From assembly GCA_025769875.1 (NCBI GenBank), contig JAGFNK010000187.1:29083-93082 (forward strand): a DNA stretch of 64,000 nucleotides. Direction: 5' to 3'. Every line of letters begins with the position of its first letter. Position 1 is the stretch's first letter. This document shows, in pieces, positions 33,660-45,531 of the stretch. The notes beneath the pieces are model-generated. The model was not told the origin of the DNA, made no database searches, and saw only the letters and a list, made by a program, of their open reading frames with translations. A program made the position numbers and the translations under genes. The DNA is from Russula earlei. Its lineage: Eukaryota > Basidiomycota > Agaricomycetes > Russulales > Russulaceae.

Positions 33660-33862
33660 ACTCTTTTCCACGCGTGGGACGTCTTGCTTCTCGATGGACT
33701 CGACGTCCTGTTCCGAATTGCACTGGCCATACTCAAAAGCCACGAGGCGGAGCTCCTCTGCTGCGACCCGATTCCCGTGGTCTACGTTGCGCTCGAAAGC
33801 CTCCCGACCCGGATATCTTACAAGAGGTCCTCACACAAGATCGCGAACATCACCACTGCCAT
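33660..33862 (+). pseudogene. TBC (Rab-GAP) domain exon fragment
   Basis: The open frame from about 33660 reads FHAWDVLLLDGLDVLFRIAL followed by ILKSHEAELL and VALESLPTR. This is the C-terminal part of a TBC domain, the GTPase-activating domain for Rab proteins. It follows a splice-acceptor-like TTGTTGTAG. Neither the catalytic Arg and Gln fingers of TBC nor the rest of the protein is present. It lies 130 bp after the ANTH fragment, and phases do not match across the gap, so this is a chimera of two unrelated genes. Confidence 0.85.
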
Positions 33863-34380
33863 ACTGTGAGGGCACTCAGCCCAAACGCCTCCATCTCCCC
33901 CCTCGCGCGCGACTGCGATCACTGCCTTCAACGCCTCGCGTTCCCATTCTCGCCCCATCGCTCTCGATTATGTGATCAACAGTAGGATGTTATGATATCA
34001 TGGGAATGATATATGTGTTTCATGTTTTCTTTACCTCGATCTCGCGTTTACGTTTTCGATTCCCGTTCATGCTTCCTTTCATATCATGCTCGCCTTAGTA
34101 CTCCCTGCTGTATATAGTCTCATTAGCTGCTTACTTGAATAACAATTCCTCCCTTTGTGCTAATCTCCTCTGGTCTGCTTCAAGACTTTGCCGGACATTT
34201 GTACCCTGTCTCACGTTCAACTTCGTTGCACCCAGTCGTCCCACTCATTCCCTCTATTCTGTTTGTACCCCTGTTTTCTCCTTGGTCTGGTCAATGGTCT
34301 CACTCACGAGTCTCTGGACACACTGCAACATTACATATTTCAATACCATTTGTTCATATTGATAACCAGTTTCAGCATAA
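33863..34380. other. Non-coding spacer
   Basis: No domain or repeat is recognised. It is T-rich, and open frames are short and overlapping. Confidence 0.5.
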
Positions 34381-35325
34381 TTATATGTATCCACAATGCC
34401 TGTACCATCCAAACACATCTTGTGATGTGATCTGATATAGCGCTTGGAGAAGGGTGCAGGCGATGTCGGTGTAAGACTGCTCCACCATTGCAAAACGAAC
34501 ATACTCTCCATTACGGCGAAGGTGGTACTTCATTGCAGAAAATGCCAGCTCAATTGGGTTATAATCAGGGGAGTAGGCGGCAGAAATTCGACACGCATAC
34601 CCCTAAATACGAACAGGAGTGTCAACAGTTGTCAATAGACGTGAATATAATTTACCGAGATTCAATCAGCTCCAAAATGGAAGGGTGCTTGTGAATTCGA
34701 CAATTGTCCATAACAATGACTGAATTGGGGGCCGGAAATGGCTCCATATTGTCCAAGAGGCAATTGATGAATGTGGGGAAAAGCTCAGTGTCGAAAGAGC
34801 CTTCAACAATGTCACAGTGAATAATACCATCATTGAGAGATAACGCAGGAAGGACAGAATATCTGGCACATGAGAATCATGAGTTACATGGCAGGTATGG
34901 ATAGCATGTCACTCACCGTCGTCCTCGACAGAAAAATGCCTTGCGCAATGCTTTCCTGCCACGAATAGCCCAAGCTCGTCCACGGTATGTTGTTCAGCAA
35001 TCAACAGAACTCTCATCCACAAAGACAAGCTGATTTGGAAGATAGGTTCTGATACGTGCACCAAATGCAGCTCGCTTTTCTTCGCTACGCTCAAGTGCCA
35101 TGCATGAGAGCTGTCCATCGTGTATCAGAAGCTTGAAATGTACATAATGGAAAGTGCGTACCTTCTTCATACTATAGCCAGCCTTGATAAGTGTCCTCCA
35201 TATTGTTGACAGTGATACCGACACCCCACATGTCTGTAACAGTTCCATACGCAACTCATTGAGATAGGTATCTGGCACACTATTCAGAGTTCTGAGCAGG
35301 TGCTGTATGGGTCCAATTTCAATAA
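34381..35325 (-). pseudogene. Tc1/mariner-like transposase (DDE_3), 5'-truncated
   Basis: From the Helitron junction near 35325 the minus strand encodes part of a homeodomain-like DNA-binding region (SVSLSTIWRTLIKAGYSMKK), an intron ending near 35112, then VFVDESSVD (first Asp), an intron (about 34915-34862), VIVMDNCRIHKHPSILELIE (second Asp, about 34710), an intron and YSPDYNPIELAFS (Glu, about 34550) to a stop at 34381. A TGC TGA pair (near 34997) stands where two Arg codons are usual, consistent with two CpG losses. The N-terminal region is lost at the Helitron boundary. Confidence 0.85.
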
Positions 35326-36866
35326 AAGTGCAAAGTATGTGTACAAGGGCCATGACAGGACCACAATGGCATTTGGCAGGTGTGTGGATGAGGTCAAGCT
35401 CTACTTGGATGCCAGATATGTCAGCAGCTGTGAGGCAGTGTGGAGAATCTTCCTCTTTGAGCTGCAGGAGCAGGTTCCCAATGTGGTGCGCCTCCAGGTC
35501 CATCTTCCTCATAAGCACACTGTTGTTTTCAATCCTCATGATCTTGGGGAAGTCCCTGACAAGCCCACCACACTCACTGGATGGTTTGAGGCCAATGCTG
35601 CTGCTCCAGGGGGCTCTGACATTCTGGATCTTCTTTACCAAGATTATCCCTCCAAGATGGTCTGGAATGCCAGCACTCACAGGTGGACTCCTAGGAAGAG
35701 TGGCTTTGCCATTGGGAGGATGTACTATGTGCACCCCACTTCTGGAGATCGCTTCTACCTGCGCCTCCTTCTGACCTCTGTAAAGGATGCAACTTCCTTT
35801 GATGACCTTTGCTCCTTTGAAGGCACTCTCTACCCTTCTTTCAGAGAGGCTTGCATTGCAAGAGGTCTCTTGGAAGATGATCAAGAGTGGCAGCAATGCT
35901 TAGAAGAGGCAAGTCACATGCAGACTGGAGCTCAACTGCGCCACCTCTTTGTCACCATCCTCAAGGACTGCATCCCCACTCATCCTAGAGCACTTTGGGA
36001 CAGATTCTGGCCTTCCATCTGTGATGACCTCTGCCACACACTCCAGCAGCATTTCACCATTCCACAGCCAACTGATGCACAGATAAAGGACTATGGGCTC
36101 TACCTCATTGACCAGCTCCTTTCCCACTCTGCCAAAAGGCTACAAGACTGGCCAACCATGCCTCAGTTTGTTGAGAACTGGGGGGTCATTCATGGCAATC
36201 CTCTCATCCAGGAGCAGGTTCAGTATGACCTTGCAGAGCAGACTCTCCTTGCCACACAGTGCATACCTAAACTCAACCTTCAGCAGCAAGTTGCCTTTGA
36301 CAACATCATCTCTGCTGTCACAAACAAGACTGGGCAGATCTTTTTCCTTCATGGCCCTGGAGGCACTGGCAAGACCTACCTCTATAACACCCTCTGCTAT
36401 CAGCTGCGTTCCCAACACAAGATTGTGCTCTGTGTTGCTTCCTCTGGCATTGCTGCACTCCTTCTCAAGGGAGGGTGCACTGCACATTCCTGCTTCAAGA
36501 TCCCCATTCCTTGCCATGAGTCCACTGTCTGCAACTTCTCCAAAAATTCAGATTTGGCAGGCCTCATTCGCCTCACTGACTTGGTGATCTGGGATGAGGC
36601 TCCAATGCAGCACAGGCATGTGATGGAGACAGTGGACAGGTCATTCAAGGACATCTGTGGCTCTGACAAGCCCTTTGGTGGAGTGACCTTTGTCTTTGGT
36701 AGTGACTTTCAGCAGATCCTTCCTGTGATTGTGCAGGGATCAAGGCCTCAGATTGTGAGTGCCTGCCTACAGTGCTCCCCCCTCTGGAGATCCATCAAAG
36801 TGCTTCATCTCCACCAAAGTATGCGCCTCAACACTGGCATTCAAGCTGAGGCCAACTTTGCACAGT

Positions 36867-37262
36867 CACGACGGGCAGGAAGGGATAAGTCAAGTCTGCT
36901 TATAGTCAACTCAGTGGACAATAAAAGTAAAATATTTCAAGTGCTGAGTAGGCTCTGTTGTGGCCACAAATTATATTACATAAGTAATGACCTTAGTTGA
37001 GCACAAAAAATGTGACAAAAAAGGTTAGATATGGAGAGTCTACTCATTCCGGCACAACATTTACCCTAGCCTGGCTAAAAGTTGTGCCGGAATGAGTAGA
37101 CTCTCCATATTTAACCTTTTTTGTCACATTTTTCGTGCTCAACTAAGGTCAAATATAATTTGTCGCCACAACAGACCCTACTCAGCACTTGAAATATTTT
37201 ACTTTTATTATCCACTGAGTTGACTATAAGCAGAGTCGACTTATCCCTTCCTGCCCGTCGTG
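36867..37262. mobile_element. Foldback MITE, 396 bp, copy 2, inside the Helitron helicase
   Basis: The termini CACGACGGGCAGGAAGGG and the reverse complement enclose arms matching copy 1 at 11612-12017. The 3-bp target duplication AGT (36864-36866 and 37263-37265) is confirmed by Helitron copy 2, which keeps the empty site CACAGTGGCA near 51180. The loop lies near 37060-37080. One arm lacks about 10 bp that the other has. Confidence 0.96.
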
Positions 37263-38095
37263 AGTGGCAGCTGGAGGTTGGGCAAGGCAAGCACACTGAT
37301 CCCAACTCTATCATCCATCTTCCCCCCTACATGAAGTGCAGAGAGAACACAGTCTCCTCTCTGATTGACAGCATCTATCCTGGCCTTCACACTGGCAATC
37401 CTTCTTCTCAGTACTTTGCAGAGCGGGCCATCCTCTCTAGCCTTAACACTGATGTGGACAGCATCAACAAGGAGGTGCTTAGGAGGTTCCCAGGAAGGGC
37501 ACAGCTCTTTCACAGTGCAGACAGCATTCCCCCTTCTGATCAAAGTGGAGATGCTGATGTGATGCTGAACTATCCAGTGGAGTACCTAAATTCAATCAAC
37601 TGCTCTGGACTGCCTCTTGCTAAGCTGGAGCTGAAGGTGGGCTGTCCTGTGGTGGTGCTGAGGAACTTGGATCCAAGGCATGGTGTGTGCAATGGCAGCA
37701 GAGGGATCTTGAGGAGGTATACCAACAGGGTGCTAGATGTTGAACTGATCACAGGGGAGCATGTGGGAAAGAAGGTCTTCATCCCCAGGATATCATGCCA
37801 GCCAACAGAGGAACAGGTCGCCTTCAAGTTCACAAGGAGGCAATTCCCTGTCAGGGTATGCTATGCCATGACTATCAACAAGTCTCAAGGGCAGACCCTG
37901 AAGCATGTTGGGCTAGACTTGAGAAGGCCTGTGTTCACACATGGGCAATTCTATGTGGGGGTCTCAAGGGTAACTTCTCTCTTGAACATCAAGGCCATTT
38001 GGGAGGAAGAGAAGAGGGATGTACTGTCTCTTCTTTATGATGTATCTCCTCTCTTTTTAAAGCATGCTCAAAGCACCCCGCCGAAGGCACACCTT

Positions 38096-38125
38096 TTGGG
38101 CATAGCCCAAGCAAGCTTCAGCTTG
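38096..38125 (+). repeat. Internal copy of the Helitron 3' hairpin pair
   Basis: TTGGGCATAGCCCAA (38096-38110) and CAAGCTTCAGCTTG (38112-38125) duplicate the terminal hairpins 188 bp further on. About 38030-38125 and 38215-38313 are a direct duplication. The first copy is translated as the helicase C-terminus. Confidence 0.88.
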
Positions 38126-38283
38126 GGAGGGCTTGACTAAAAATATTGTATATAGTGAAGTACTACTGCAGTAGTTGTGACAGGTTGTGTGTTCAGTATA
38201 TGTACTATGTACTGTCTCTTCTTTATGATGTATCTCCTCTCTCTTAAACAATGCTCAAAAGCACCCCGCCAAAGGCACACCCC

Positions 38284-38313
38284 TTGGGCGTAGCCCAAGC
38301 AAGCTTCAGCTTG
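38284..38313 (+). repeat. Terminal hairpin pair, Helitron copy 1
   Basis: TTGGGC-GTA-GCCCAA followed by CAAGC-TTCA-GCTTG. Helitron 3' ends characteristically carry a hairpin shortly before a CTRR terminus; here the following bases are TCTATAAAT rather than a clean CTRR. Confidence 0.75.
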
Positions 38314-38317
38314 TCTA

Positions 38318-41300
38318 TAAATTAAACGAAGGGGGTGGGCGAGCCACCGGATCGGGCGGTCCCCGGTCGGCCCCGGATGGCAGGTAAAATTTTACGTGTG
38401 CGATTCCTAAGCGGTGAAAAAATTGTTTCGTTCGAGAAAATAGGAGGGGTCGCGCGACGACGACGCATACCGCATCTCTGTCCGTCCTGTCCTCCTCCCC
38501 CCATCTCCCGTCTCCCCTCTCCTCTACCCCACTTCCGCCCCACTCTCCTTCCCTCCTCCGCCATCCTTCAACCGTCATCCAGTTCAAGACGGTCACGAGG
38601 AGTTGACGACGGTCTCAGCAGACATTTGGTGTGTTTTCGATTTCCCCCCTCCCTTTTTTTTCGTTTTTCTGAAAATAGGGGTCGCGCTGCGTTTCGCTTC
38701 ATCCTTTCCTCGCCCCTCCCCTCGCCCCTCCTCTCTACCCCGGTCTCTCTACTCGGGGATCTTAAGACCAAAATGGCCATGAAGACCATTCTGTGCAACC
38801 GACTGGCCTATGGGTGTCTCACGCGCATCGTGCGTTTTCGCTTTTAGGCCCTTTTCTTCGCTTTCTCAGTTTCCTCTCCGTTCTTTTTTCTTTCCTTCTC
38901 ACTCACGTCTCCTTAACCAGCATGGTCAGGTCGGGTCATCAAACACTCAGTGTTTCTCTTTCCTTTTGGTGTGTTTTCGAGCGAGCGCCTTCGACGGTGC
39001 GTTGTACGCGGCCATTCGCACTACAAAAAGGGGCCATTCTCGCGGCTTTTGACAAATCCCTCGCTCAGTCCTGGGCAGCGACGGCGCGTTTCGTTTGGCG
39101 CCACACCCCAGTGAGCCTCCTTTTTCCTTTCTTCACTTTTCTGTCGTCTCTGACTCTAGCTAGATGTTCATTAAGGGTCAACACAGCGCGTGTACGATCG
39201 CGTTTTATGACCGGGTGCGCGGTGAAAACAATCTTTTTGCAACCCGCGTGGCGCTGCGATTCGTCCTCTCCACTCCTGGCCTCTACGCTCACCCTCTGCC
39301 CTCCCTCTCATCCACCCCACCCCTCTCTGGACGTTCACGACGTGTCAACACCACGCATGTACGCGACCATTCGCGGGCATTCGCGCGACGACGGGTTTAT
39401 AAGGCCCAGACACTGATTTGGTGCGTTTTCGGTTTCGCCCCTCTTGCAAATCCCTCGCACGGTCCTGGCGAGCAACAAATACGGGTCGCGGTGCCGTGCG
39501 GATGGTGCTTTCCTCTCCCCTCCCCTTTGCTCCACCCCGGTCTCCCTCTTCTCAGGCAGGCACATGATGCTTACACCCTCTGGCCCCATTCCCCTCTCCT
39601 CCTGTGTCACGGGAGTGGTGACGATGACGACGACTCGGGCATGGCCATAGCCACCTCGCGAGGGCCACGAATCATGAGCATGGCCCACGGCCACTGTGAT
39701 GATCTGGCTGTCGTGACGGCGACGTGCCCATGGCCGTGACGACGGGAGGTCCACCCCGGCAAAAATTCCTCTTGCTCTCCCATCATCACGCATTCCTTTG
39801 CACCTCAATGCCCACTGCTTTACAATCTCCTCCAGCACGCGTGGCGACTCCGGTGCAAGACCAAAATGGCCATGAACGCTATCCTGTGCAACCATGAACC
39901 CGGTGCGCTTGATCTTTTTTATTTCATCTTTCACTCGCTCTTTTTAAGCTCTTCTCACAGCAACAGAATGGCCTGCGCCACGGCGATGTCAAAGCCATCA
40001 GAGCGCTGGGGAGTGGAGCATGCGTGTGACACGCATTTCGTGCGTTTTCGCCCTTTCTGTATTTTTTTTCTCTGCCTCCTCAGCTCTACCTTGCGTCCTT
40101 CCACCGGCCCTGAAAACCGTGCGAAGTTCGCCCGCTTTGCAGGCGGCGTTTTTCGCGCATGACCATTCGCGTGTTCGTGTTCGTACCCCATCTCCTCACA
40201 GCAACGGCCCGGGCAGCACTGCGGTGATGACGCAGTCGTCAAGGCGGTCCATGGGTGTCTCACCCTTTGAGTGCGTTTTCGTTCTTCTCCCTTCTTTCGC
40301 TTCTCTCTCCCCTCTTCTCTACTTTGCACAGTGCTGACGATGTCTTGCAGGTTCGGCCCACAGGGGGCCATTCTCCCGGCTTCCAAAACCCACAAATATT
40401 ACTGGCCTTTATCTCGCCACGCACACGTGTGTTTTACTTTTCAGTTTCGCTCTTATCCGCTCCACATTCGAACACCTGACTACATGCAGCACGCTTTCTC
40501 CCACGTGCGCACTTTTCATGTGGAGCTCTGCTCAATTTTATCGTATTCTTTGCTTTCTCCGTCGCATGCGCGATCTTCACACGTCGCAGTGACGTGGTGT
40601 CTTACCGGTGCGTGCGCGCGTGCGTTCGTTCGTTTTTCCTTCTCTTTCCTCTTCAGTTTCTATCTAACACCCATTTCCGACCGAAGGATGCGCGGCCGGC
40701 GAATTCGCACAGGAACCCTGACGACACGTGACGGTTTCCCGCGCGCGCGAGGTCACCCGTTCAGTTGTGTGCGTTTTCTTGGCCAGCTCTTAGCCCGTTT
40801 CCTTCATTCACCATGTGGTTGTGTCACACCAAATGCAATCCAGTTGACTATGTTACTTTCAGTGGACACAATGATCTCATAAGATAAATTTTATTTTCCA
40901 TTCATAAATGAGTTGAATCTATATTCAGTTTTACTGGGCTGAGATGTAGCACTATGGTTGGTTGATACTGATTGGCAGTTGACTTGACAATATGATGAAT
41001 TGCTGTCTTTGATAGGTTAATGGTAAGAGTTCTGTTCTTGGTTGAGTTAGAGGCAGTTACTAATTGGCAGATGAGTTTCCTGTGCTATGGTGAATGGCTC
41101 CTCTTTCATAGGATGATAAAAGTTCTCTTGCTTCTCATGACAAGTCTAATAACTGAATGGTGTTCAGGTCAATTTCAGTATCTCCTATATAGGTGGTTTG
41201 ATGAGAGGAAGGGAAGAAGGTAGAGGGAAATTGTAATGAAGTAAGTGTAACAGGACATGAATTCAGTGGATTGATGATATGATATGGATTGTTCTGCTAG

Positions 41301-41641
41301 ATGACATGAAGATTATAAAGAATTACACATTCACTCAAAAAGGGATTGCACCCAGTAATGAGTGATACTAAAGGCATGTTAGGGGGTTTTAGTAACAGAA
41401 CTTTGAACCCAAAGTGAAACTTTTGAAACTCAGGGATTTTTCAGAGATCACCAATATTGGTATTTGTTGCTAAAATGGGCCTTATAAGTAAACAGGATTA
41501 CACATGGTGATGATTATGAGATTATGATATACCTCCTCTCCCTTTATCCAAAAAGGATTACACATGAAGAGAATGCTTGGGGCCTGCCGAAGGCGCACCC
41601 CTGGGGCGTAGCCCCAGCAAGCTTCAGCTTGTACTAATATT
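38318..41641 (+). mobile_element. Array unit 1, non-autonomous Helitron-like, CpG-rich
   Basis: It begins with a GGTCGG...CGGTCCCCGGTCGG block (as at 41650, 45545 and 57811) and continues as about 2.5 kb of CpG-rich, pyrimidine-tract-rich sequence containing repeated GTGCGTTTTCG motifs. From about 40827 it turns into an AT-rich tail that ends with the Helitron hairpins (41602-41631) and CTAAT. Plus-strand open frames such as 38793-39416 are by-products of the composition, with no family signature. No gene is accepted. Confidence 0.75.
41602..41635 (+). repeat. Terminal hairpin pair, array unit 1
   Basis: TGGGGCGTAGCCCCA (41602-41616) and CAAGCTTCAGCTTG (41618-41631), followed by TACTAAT, so a CTAA terminus before T fits Helitron rules. 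Confidence 0.75.
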
Positions 41642-42052
41642 AAACAAGGATGGTCGGAGGGTCGCCGCATTTGGGTGGTCCTCAGCTGCCTCAATTTGGA
41701 CGAAAAAATTCCCACAAATGGAAGGTCTTGCTTAGCAAATAGATTTATAAGCAGTGAAAAAAGTTTTTTGACGACGGCCTCTTCTTTTGCCGCGTTCGTT
41801 TTCTTCCTCCTCCCGTCTTTCCCCTCCTATCCTTCCCACTCTTCCTTCCCCAGGGTCCCAGGTCAAGACTCTCAAGCCACCGGTTTCCACTGGCCTCATT
41901 GGAGTTTTCCCGCGAGCTGTTGTTTCCGCAGGTGCGTTTTTTGTTTCGTTTTCACGCGCTCTCTTCTCATCCTCTCCCTCTCCTTCCTACCAAACAGTTT
42001 CTTCCTGGCTCTCAAGCTGCTTCCCCACTCCCATCTCCTGTGTCACTGCATT

Positions 42053-42361
42053 GGTGATGATGACGACGACTCGGGCATGGCCATAGTGCCCTCGCGACGG
42101 CCACGAATCGTGAGCGTGGCCCATGGCCACTGTGACGATCTGGCCGCTGTGACGGTGGTGTGCTCATGGCCGTGACGACGGCATGTTTGCTGGCGAAGCG
42201 CTCCACCCACTGGCCCCCATTCCACTCCACTGGCGACGATGACGACGACTCGGGCATGGCCATGGTGACCTCGCGACGGCCACGAATCGTGAGCATGGCC
42301 CATGGCCACTGTGACGATCTGGCCGCCGTGACGGCGACGTGCCCATGGCCGTGACGACGGC
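42053..42361 (+). repeat. Tandem pair of a 130-bp palindrome-rich module
   Basis: GACGATGACGACGACTCGGG, then CATGGCCAT, CTCGCGACGGCCACGAATCG, GAGCATGGCCCATGGCCACT and GTGACGGCGACGTGCCCATG occur in the same order at 42053-42183 and 42231-42361. Further copies are at about 39617-39747, 46649-46780 and 46826-46915 (truncated). The many CATGG/CCATG cores form nested short palindromes. Confidence 0.88.
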
Positions 42362-45300
42362 AGGCGACGCTTTCTCTTGCTTGCTCTCCCACCCTCTCGC
42401 GTTCCCCTGCACTTTCATGCCCATTGTTTTGCACAAGCTCTTCCAGCATGGGTGACCACTCCGAGGCAGGACCACAAGCACACCCAGTGGCCATCAAAAC
42501 CTCTCGCGCGATCCCGGTGTGCGTTTCATGTTCCTTTCGTTTTTTTTCCGTCACACTTTTTCTAACCCTTTCTCACAGTGACAGCACGAACAGCACCATG
42601 GCGATGACACAGCCGTCAAGACGCTGAGGAGTGGTCCATGCGTGGGACACCCATTTCGTGCGATTTCACTCTGTCTCCTCAGCTCTAATTTGCGTCTTTC
42701 CCTGACCCCGAAAACCGTGCCAAGTTCGCCCGCGCGTGACCATCGCATGTACTCTTTTTTTTTGCTTTCTCTCCCTCTTTTTCTCCTTCCTGCCCTTCCC
42801 GCCTCGCTTCCTGCAAGACTAACAGCCAATGCGAGATGGTTCTTCAACCGGATTCTGTTTGTAACAGGTGCATGCGCGCGCGTTTTTTTGTGGCAACTTT
42901 TTTTCTCTTTTTCTCCCACTTTCTCGACTTCCTATGCATATCAATGCCCTCTGCCCTGCGAATCGACTCCAGCACGCGTGGCGACTCCAGGCCAAGACCA
43001 CTACAACACCCAACGGCCTTGAAAACAATCCTGTGCGACCACGAACTTGGTGCGCTTTTTTTTTTTTTTTTTTTTTTTTTTACTCCCCTTCTCACAACAA
43101 CAGAACGGCCAGGACCGCGATGATGACGCAGTCGTCGAGGCGCTCGCGAGGGTTCAACGGGTGTCTATGGGCTTATGTCGTGTTTTCCCGCGTGCGCGAG
43201 TTTCGCGCGTTAAGCTCTGTGCGTGCGTTATTGCTTTTGCTTTTGTTCTTTCTTTCATTTCATGCGAGTTCTCACTCAGATTTAGTTGCGAATCAAGGAA
43301 CGCAAGTGCCGGTTCCAGCATGCAGGCCAGTGACAGCACAGCTATGGGCCACGGCGATAATACAGCCGTCAAGCTCGGCCTCAAGTGGTGCATGTGACAC
43401 GTGTTTTCCCGTGTCCATTGCGTGGCACCCGTGCGTCGTTCGTTTTCGTTTTCGTTTTCGCGCGTCCTTTCTCCTCTGCCTCGAATCTCTCACTGAGACC
43501 CAACCTGCCAGTTCCCATCATCCGGTGTGTTTTTTTTTCTTTCCATTTGGATTGCTCTTTCTGACCGGTTCTTACAGTGACACGGCACGGCGTACCGCCC
43601 GAGAGCGATGCACGGTGCTGCGACGGCACCTCGAATGTCAAGCACGCCTTATTGACGTCGTCGAATTCTCGAATGCTCAAGCGAGCGGCGCGCTTCTCTC
43701 TTCCCCTTTTTCCTCTCCTCCGCCCTCTCCTCCACCCCACCCTCTCTGGACGTCCAAGACCGGTCAACGCCGCCCATGGGGTCAACGCCAGACCATGATC
43801 AAAATGGCCACCAGAACAATTCAGTGGAATCACGAACCCGGTGCGCGTTTTTCTTTTTTCTTTCACTTCTTCACACGCTCTCTCATCCTCTCCTTCCCAA
43901 TACACAGTTCCCTGTTGGGCTTCAAGGCGATGTCCTTATGGCACTCACGGCAGCGCTCTCCCACCCAATGGCACCCATTCCCCTGCAGTGGTGACCATGA
44001 CGACTCGGCCATGGATATGACTACCTCGCGATGACCACGACCGCGTGCGTTTTTTCGTTTTCATTTCTATACGGTTTTTGATATTTTCTTTTCCCCTCCA
44101 GCTCCTATACATGCCAGTTCCCGAGCGCGCGGCGTTCCTCTCCCCTCCCCTCTGCTCCGGTTGACCCACGCCGCCAAAAGGGGCCTCCTGTGAGCGACGG
44201 GTCAACGCATCGCATGGACGCGGCCATTTGCACGCCAAAATGGGCCGTTCTCACCGCTTTCAAATCCCTCGCGCGGCCCTGGCCAACGACGGTGGGGTGT
44301 GCATGAACCCCGAATGGCACACAACTGTGCTTCCCGCGTGCGCGACATTCTCGCGTTCTCGCGCGTTAGGGGTCGCGCGACCACGACGCATTCCGCATCC
44401 CTGTCCTGTCCTGTCCTCCGTCCTCCCCCTCCTCCCATCTCCTCTACCCAACTCCAGTGCGCGCGATGCGTTTTCGTTTCGCGGGCTCGGTGCATTTTTT
44501 AAAATTTCTACTCATTTGCTGCAAAACGCGAGGACGGCACCACAGTGGCCTGTACGCGTTTCCTTTTTTTTTTTTTTCCTTCTCAATTTACTCTCGATTT
44601 CTAACCTGTCATAGTAACAGCACGGCCAAGTCCGCAACGATAATACCACCATCAAGCTCGGCCTCAAATGACAAGTCACTCGAATGTTCAACGATCTGCG
44701 ATTATTGCGCTTGACCTGTTCCAGCTGGCTTTCTTTTCCCCGTGCGTGCGTGCGTTTTTCCTTTTCTTTCCTGTTTCAGTTTTCTAAATACCCTCTTCCC
44801 TATCCTTAGTTTTTCAGCCTCCTTCGACACGCGACCGGCCAATTCCCACACCCCCGAGACCCTGATGGCACGTGACGGTTTCCCGCGCTTGCGATGTCAC
44901 GTCGAGTTGTGTTTTCTTGGCCAGCTCTCAGCCCACTAATGTGGATGTATCACACCAAATGCAATCCAGTTGACTATGTTACTTTCAGTGGATGTAATGA
45001 TTTTTTATTTTCCATTGATAAATGATTTGAATCTATATCCTGTTTAACTGGGCTGAGCTGTAGCACTATGGTTGGTTGAGTGATTAACATCAAAGACACA
45101 TACTGATTGGCAGTTGACTTGGCCATATGAATTACTGTCTTTGATAGGATCATGGTGAGAGCTCTGTTTTTGGTTGAGATTTAGTATATTGATATGGATT
45201 GTTCTACTAGATGACATGAAGATTACACATTCACTCAAAAAGGGATTATACCCAGTAATGAGTGATACTAAAGGCATATTAGGGCCTTTTAGAAACAAAG

Positions 45301-45494
45301 TTTTGAACCCAAAGTGAAACTTTTGAAACTCAAGGATTTTTCAGAGATCACCAATATAACTGCTAAAATAGGCCTTATAAGTAAACAGGATTACACATGA
45401 TGATAATTGTGAGATTATGATATACCTCCTCTCCCTTTATCCAAAAAAGGATTACACATGAAGAGATTGCTCATGGCCCGCCGAAGGCGCACCC

Positions 45495-45524
45495 TTGGGC
45501 GAAGCCCAAGCAAGCTTCAGCTTG
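45495..45524 (+). repeat. Terminal hairpin pair, array unit 2
   Basis: TTGGGCGAAGCCCAA (45495-45509) and CAAGCTTCAGCTTG (45511-45524), followed by TACTATATT. The loop differs from unit 1 but the stems are conserved. Confidence 0.75.
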
Positions 45525-45531
45525 TACTATA

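Larger units (their letters stand above)
35326..38140 (+). pseudogene. Helitron helicase (Pif1-like), interrupted by a MITE
   Basis: The frame contains the end of the Helitron Rep region and then a Pif1-family SF1B helicase: Walker A GPGGTGKTYLYNTL (about 36355-36396), DEAP of motif II (about 36595), GSDFQQILPV (motif III, about 36705), and after the insertion the C-terminal ARA... VSR motifs (FYVGVSRVTS, about 37951). A 396-bp MITE plus 3-bp duplication (399 bp, a multiple of three) lies between the codons for FAQ and WQLEV. Outside it the frame is open to the stop at 38138-38140. The last 25 residues are encoded by an internal copy of the Helitron 3'-terminal hairpins. Confidence 0.92.
35326..38313 (+). 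mobile_element. Helitron copy 1, 5'-truncated
   Basis: Homology to Helitron copy 2 starts at the second catalytic Tyr region (KYVYKGHDR, about 35331) and runs through the whole helicase. After the gene, the 3' end carries two adjacent hairpins (TTGGGCGTAGCCCAA at 38284-38298 and CAAGCTTCAGCTTG at 38300-38313) followed by TCTATAAAT. The same hairpin pair closes the array units downstream. The HUH nuclease part is lost. Confidence 0.88.
41642..45531 (+). mobile_element. Array unit 2, non-autonomous Helitron-like, CpG-rich
   Basis: Same plan as unit 1: start block GGTCGGAGGGTC at 41650, CpG-rich body, AT-rich tail from about 44950 (shorter, with an internal deletion of about 250 bp relative to units 1 and 3) and hairpins at 45495-45524. 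Its body contains a tandem pair of the 180-bp GACGATGACGACGACTCGGG module. The long open frame 42868-44034 (+) is low-complexity and crosses poly-T runs, so it is not called a gene. Confidence 0.75.

Noticed and set aside
38335..40882. Several plus-strand frames of 100-200 codons (for example 38793-39416 and 40271-40882)
   Set aside because: They cover array modules with intron-like signals, share no domain and are not conserved in frame between units.
42868..44034. 388-codon plus-strand open frame
   Set aside because: It is composed of Phe/Ser/Arg-rich low-complexity sequence from pyrimidine tracts, crosses a 23-base T-run and matches no family. It lies in the repeated array, where open frames arise from lack of TA-rich codons.
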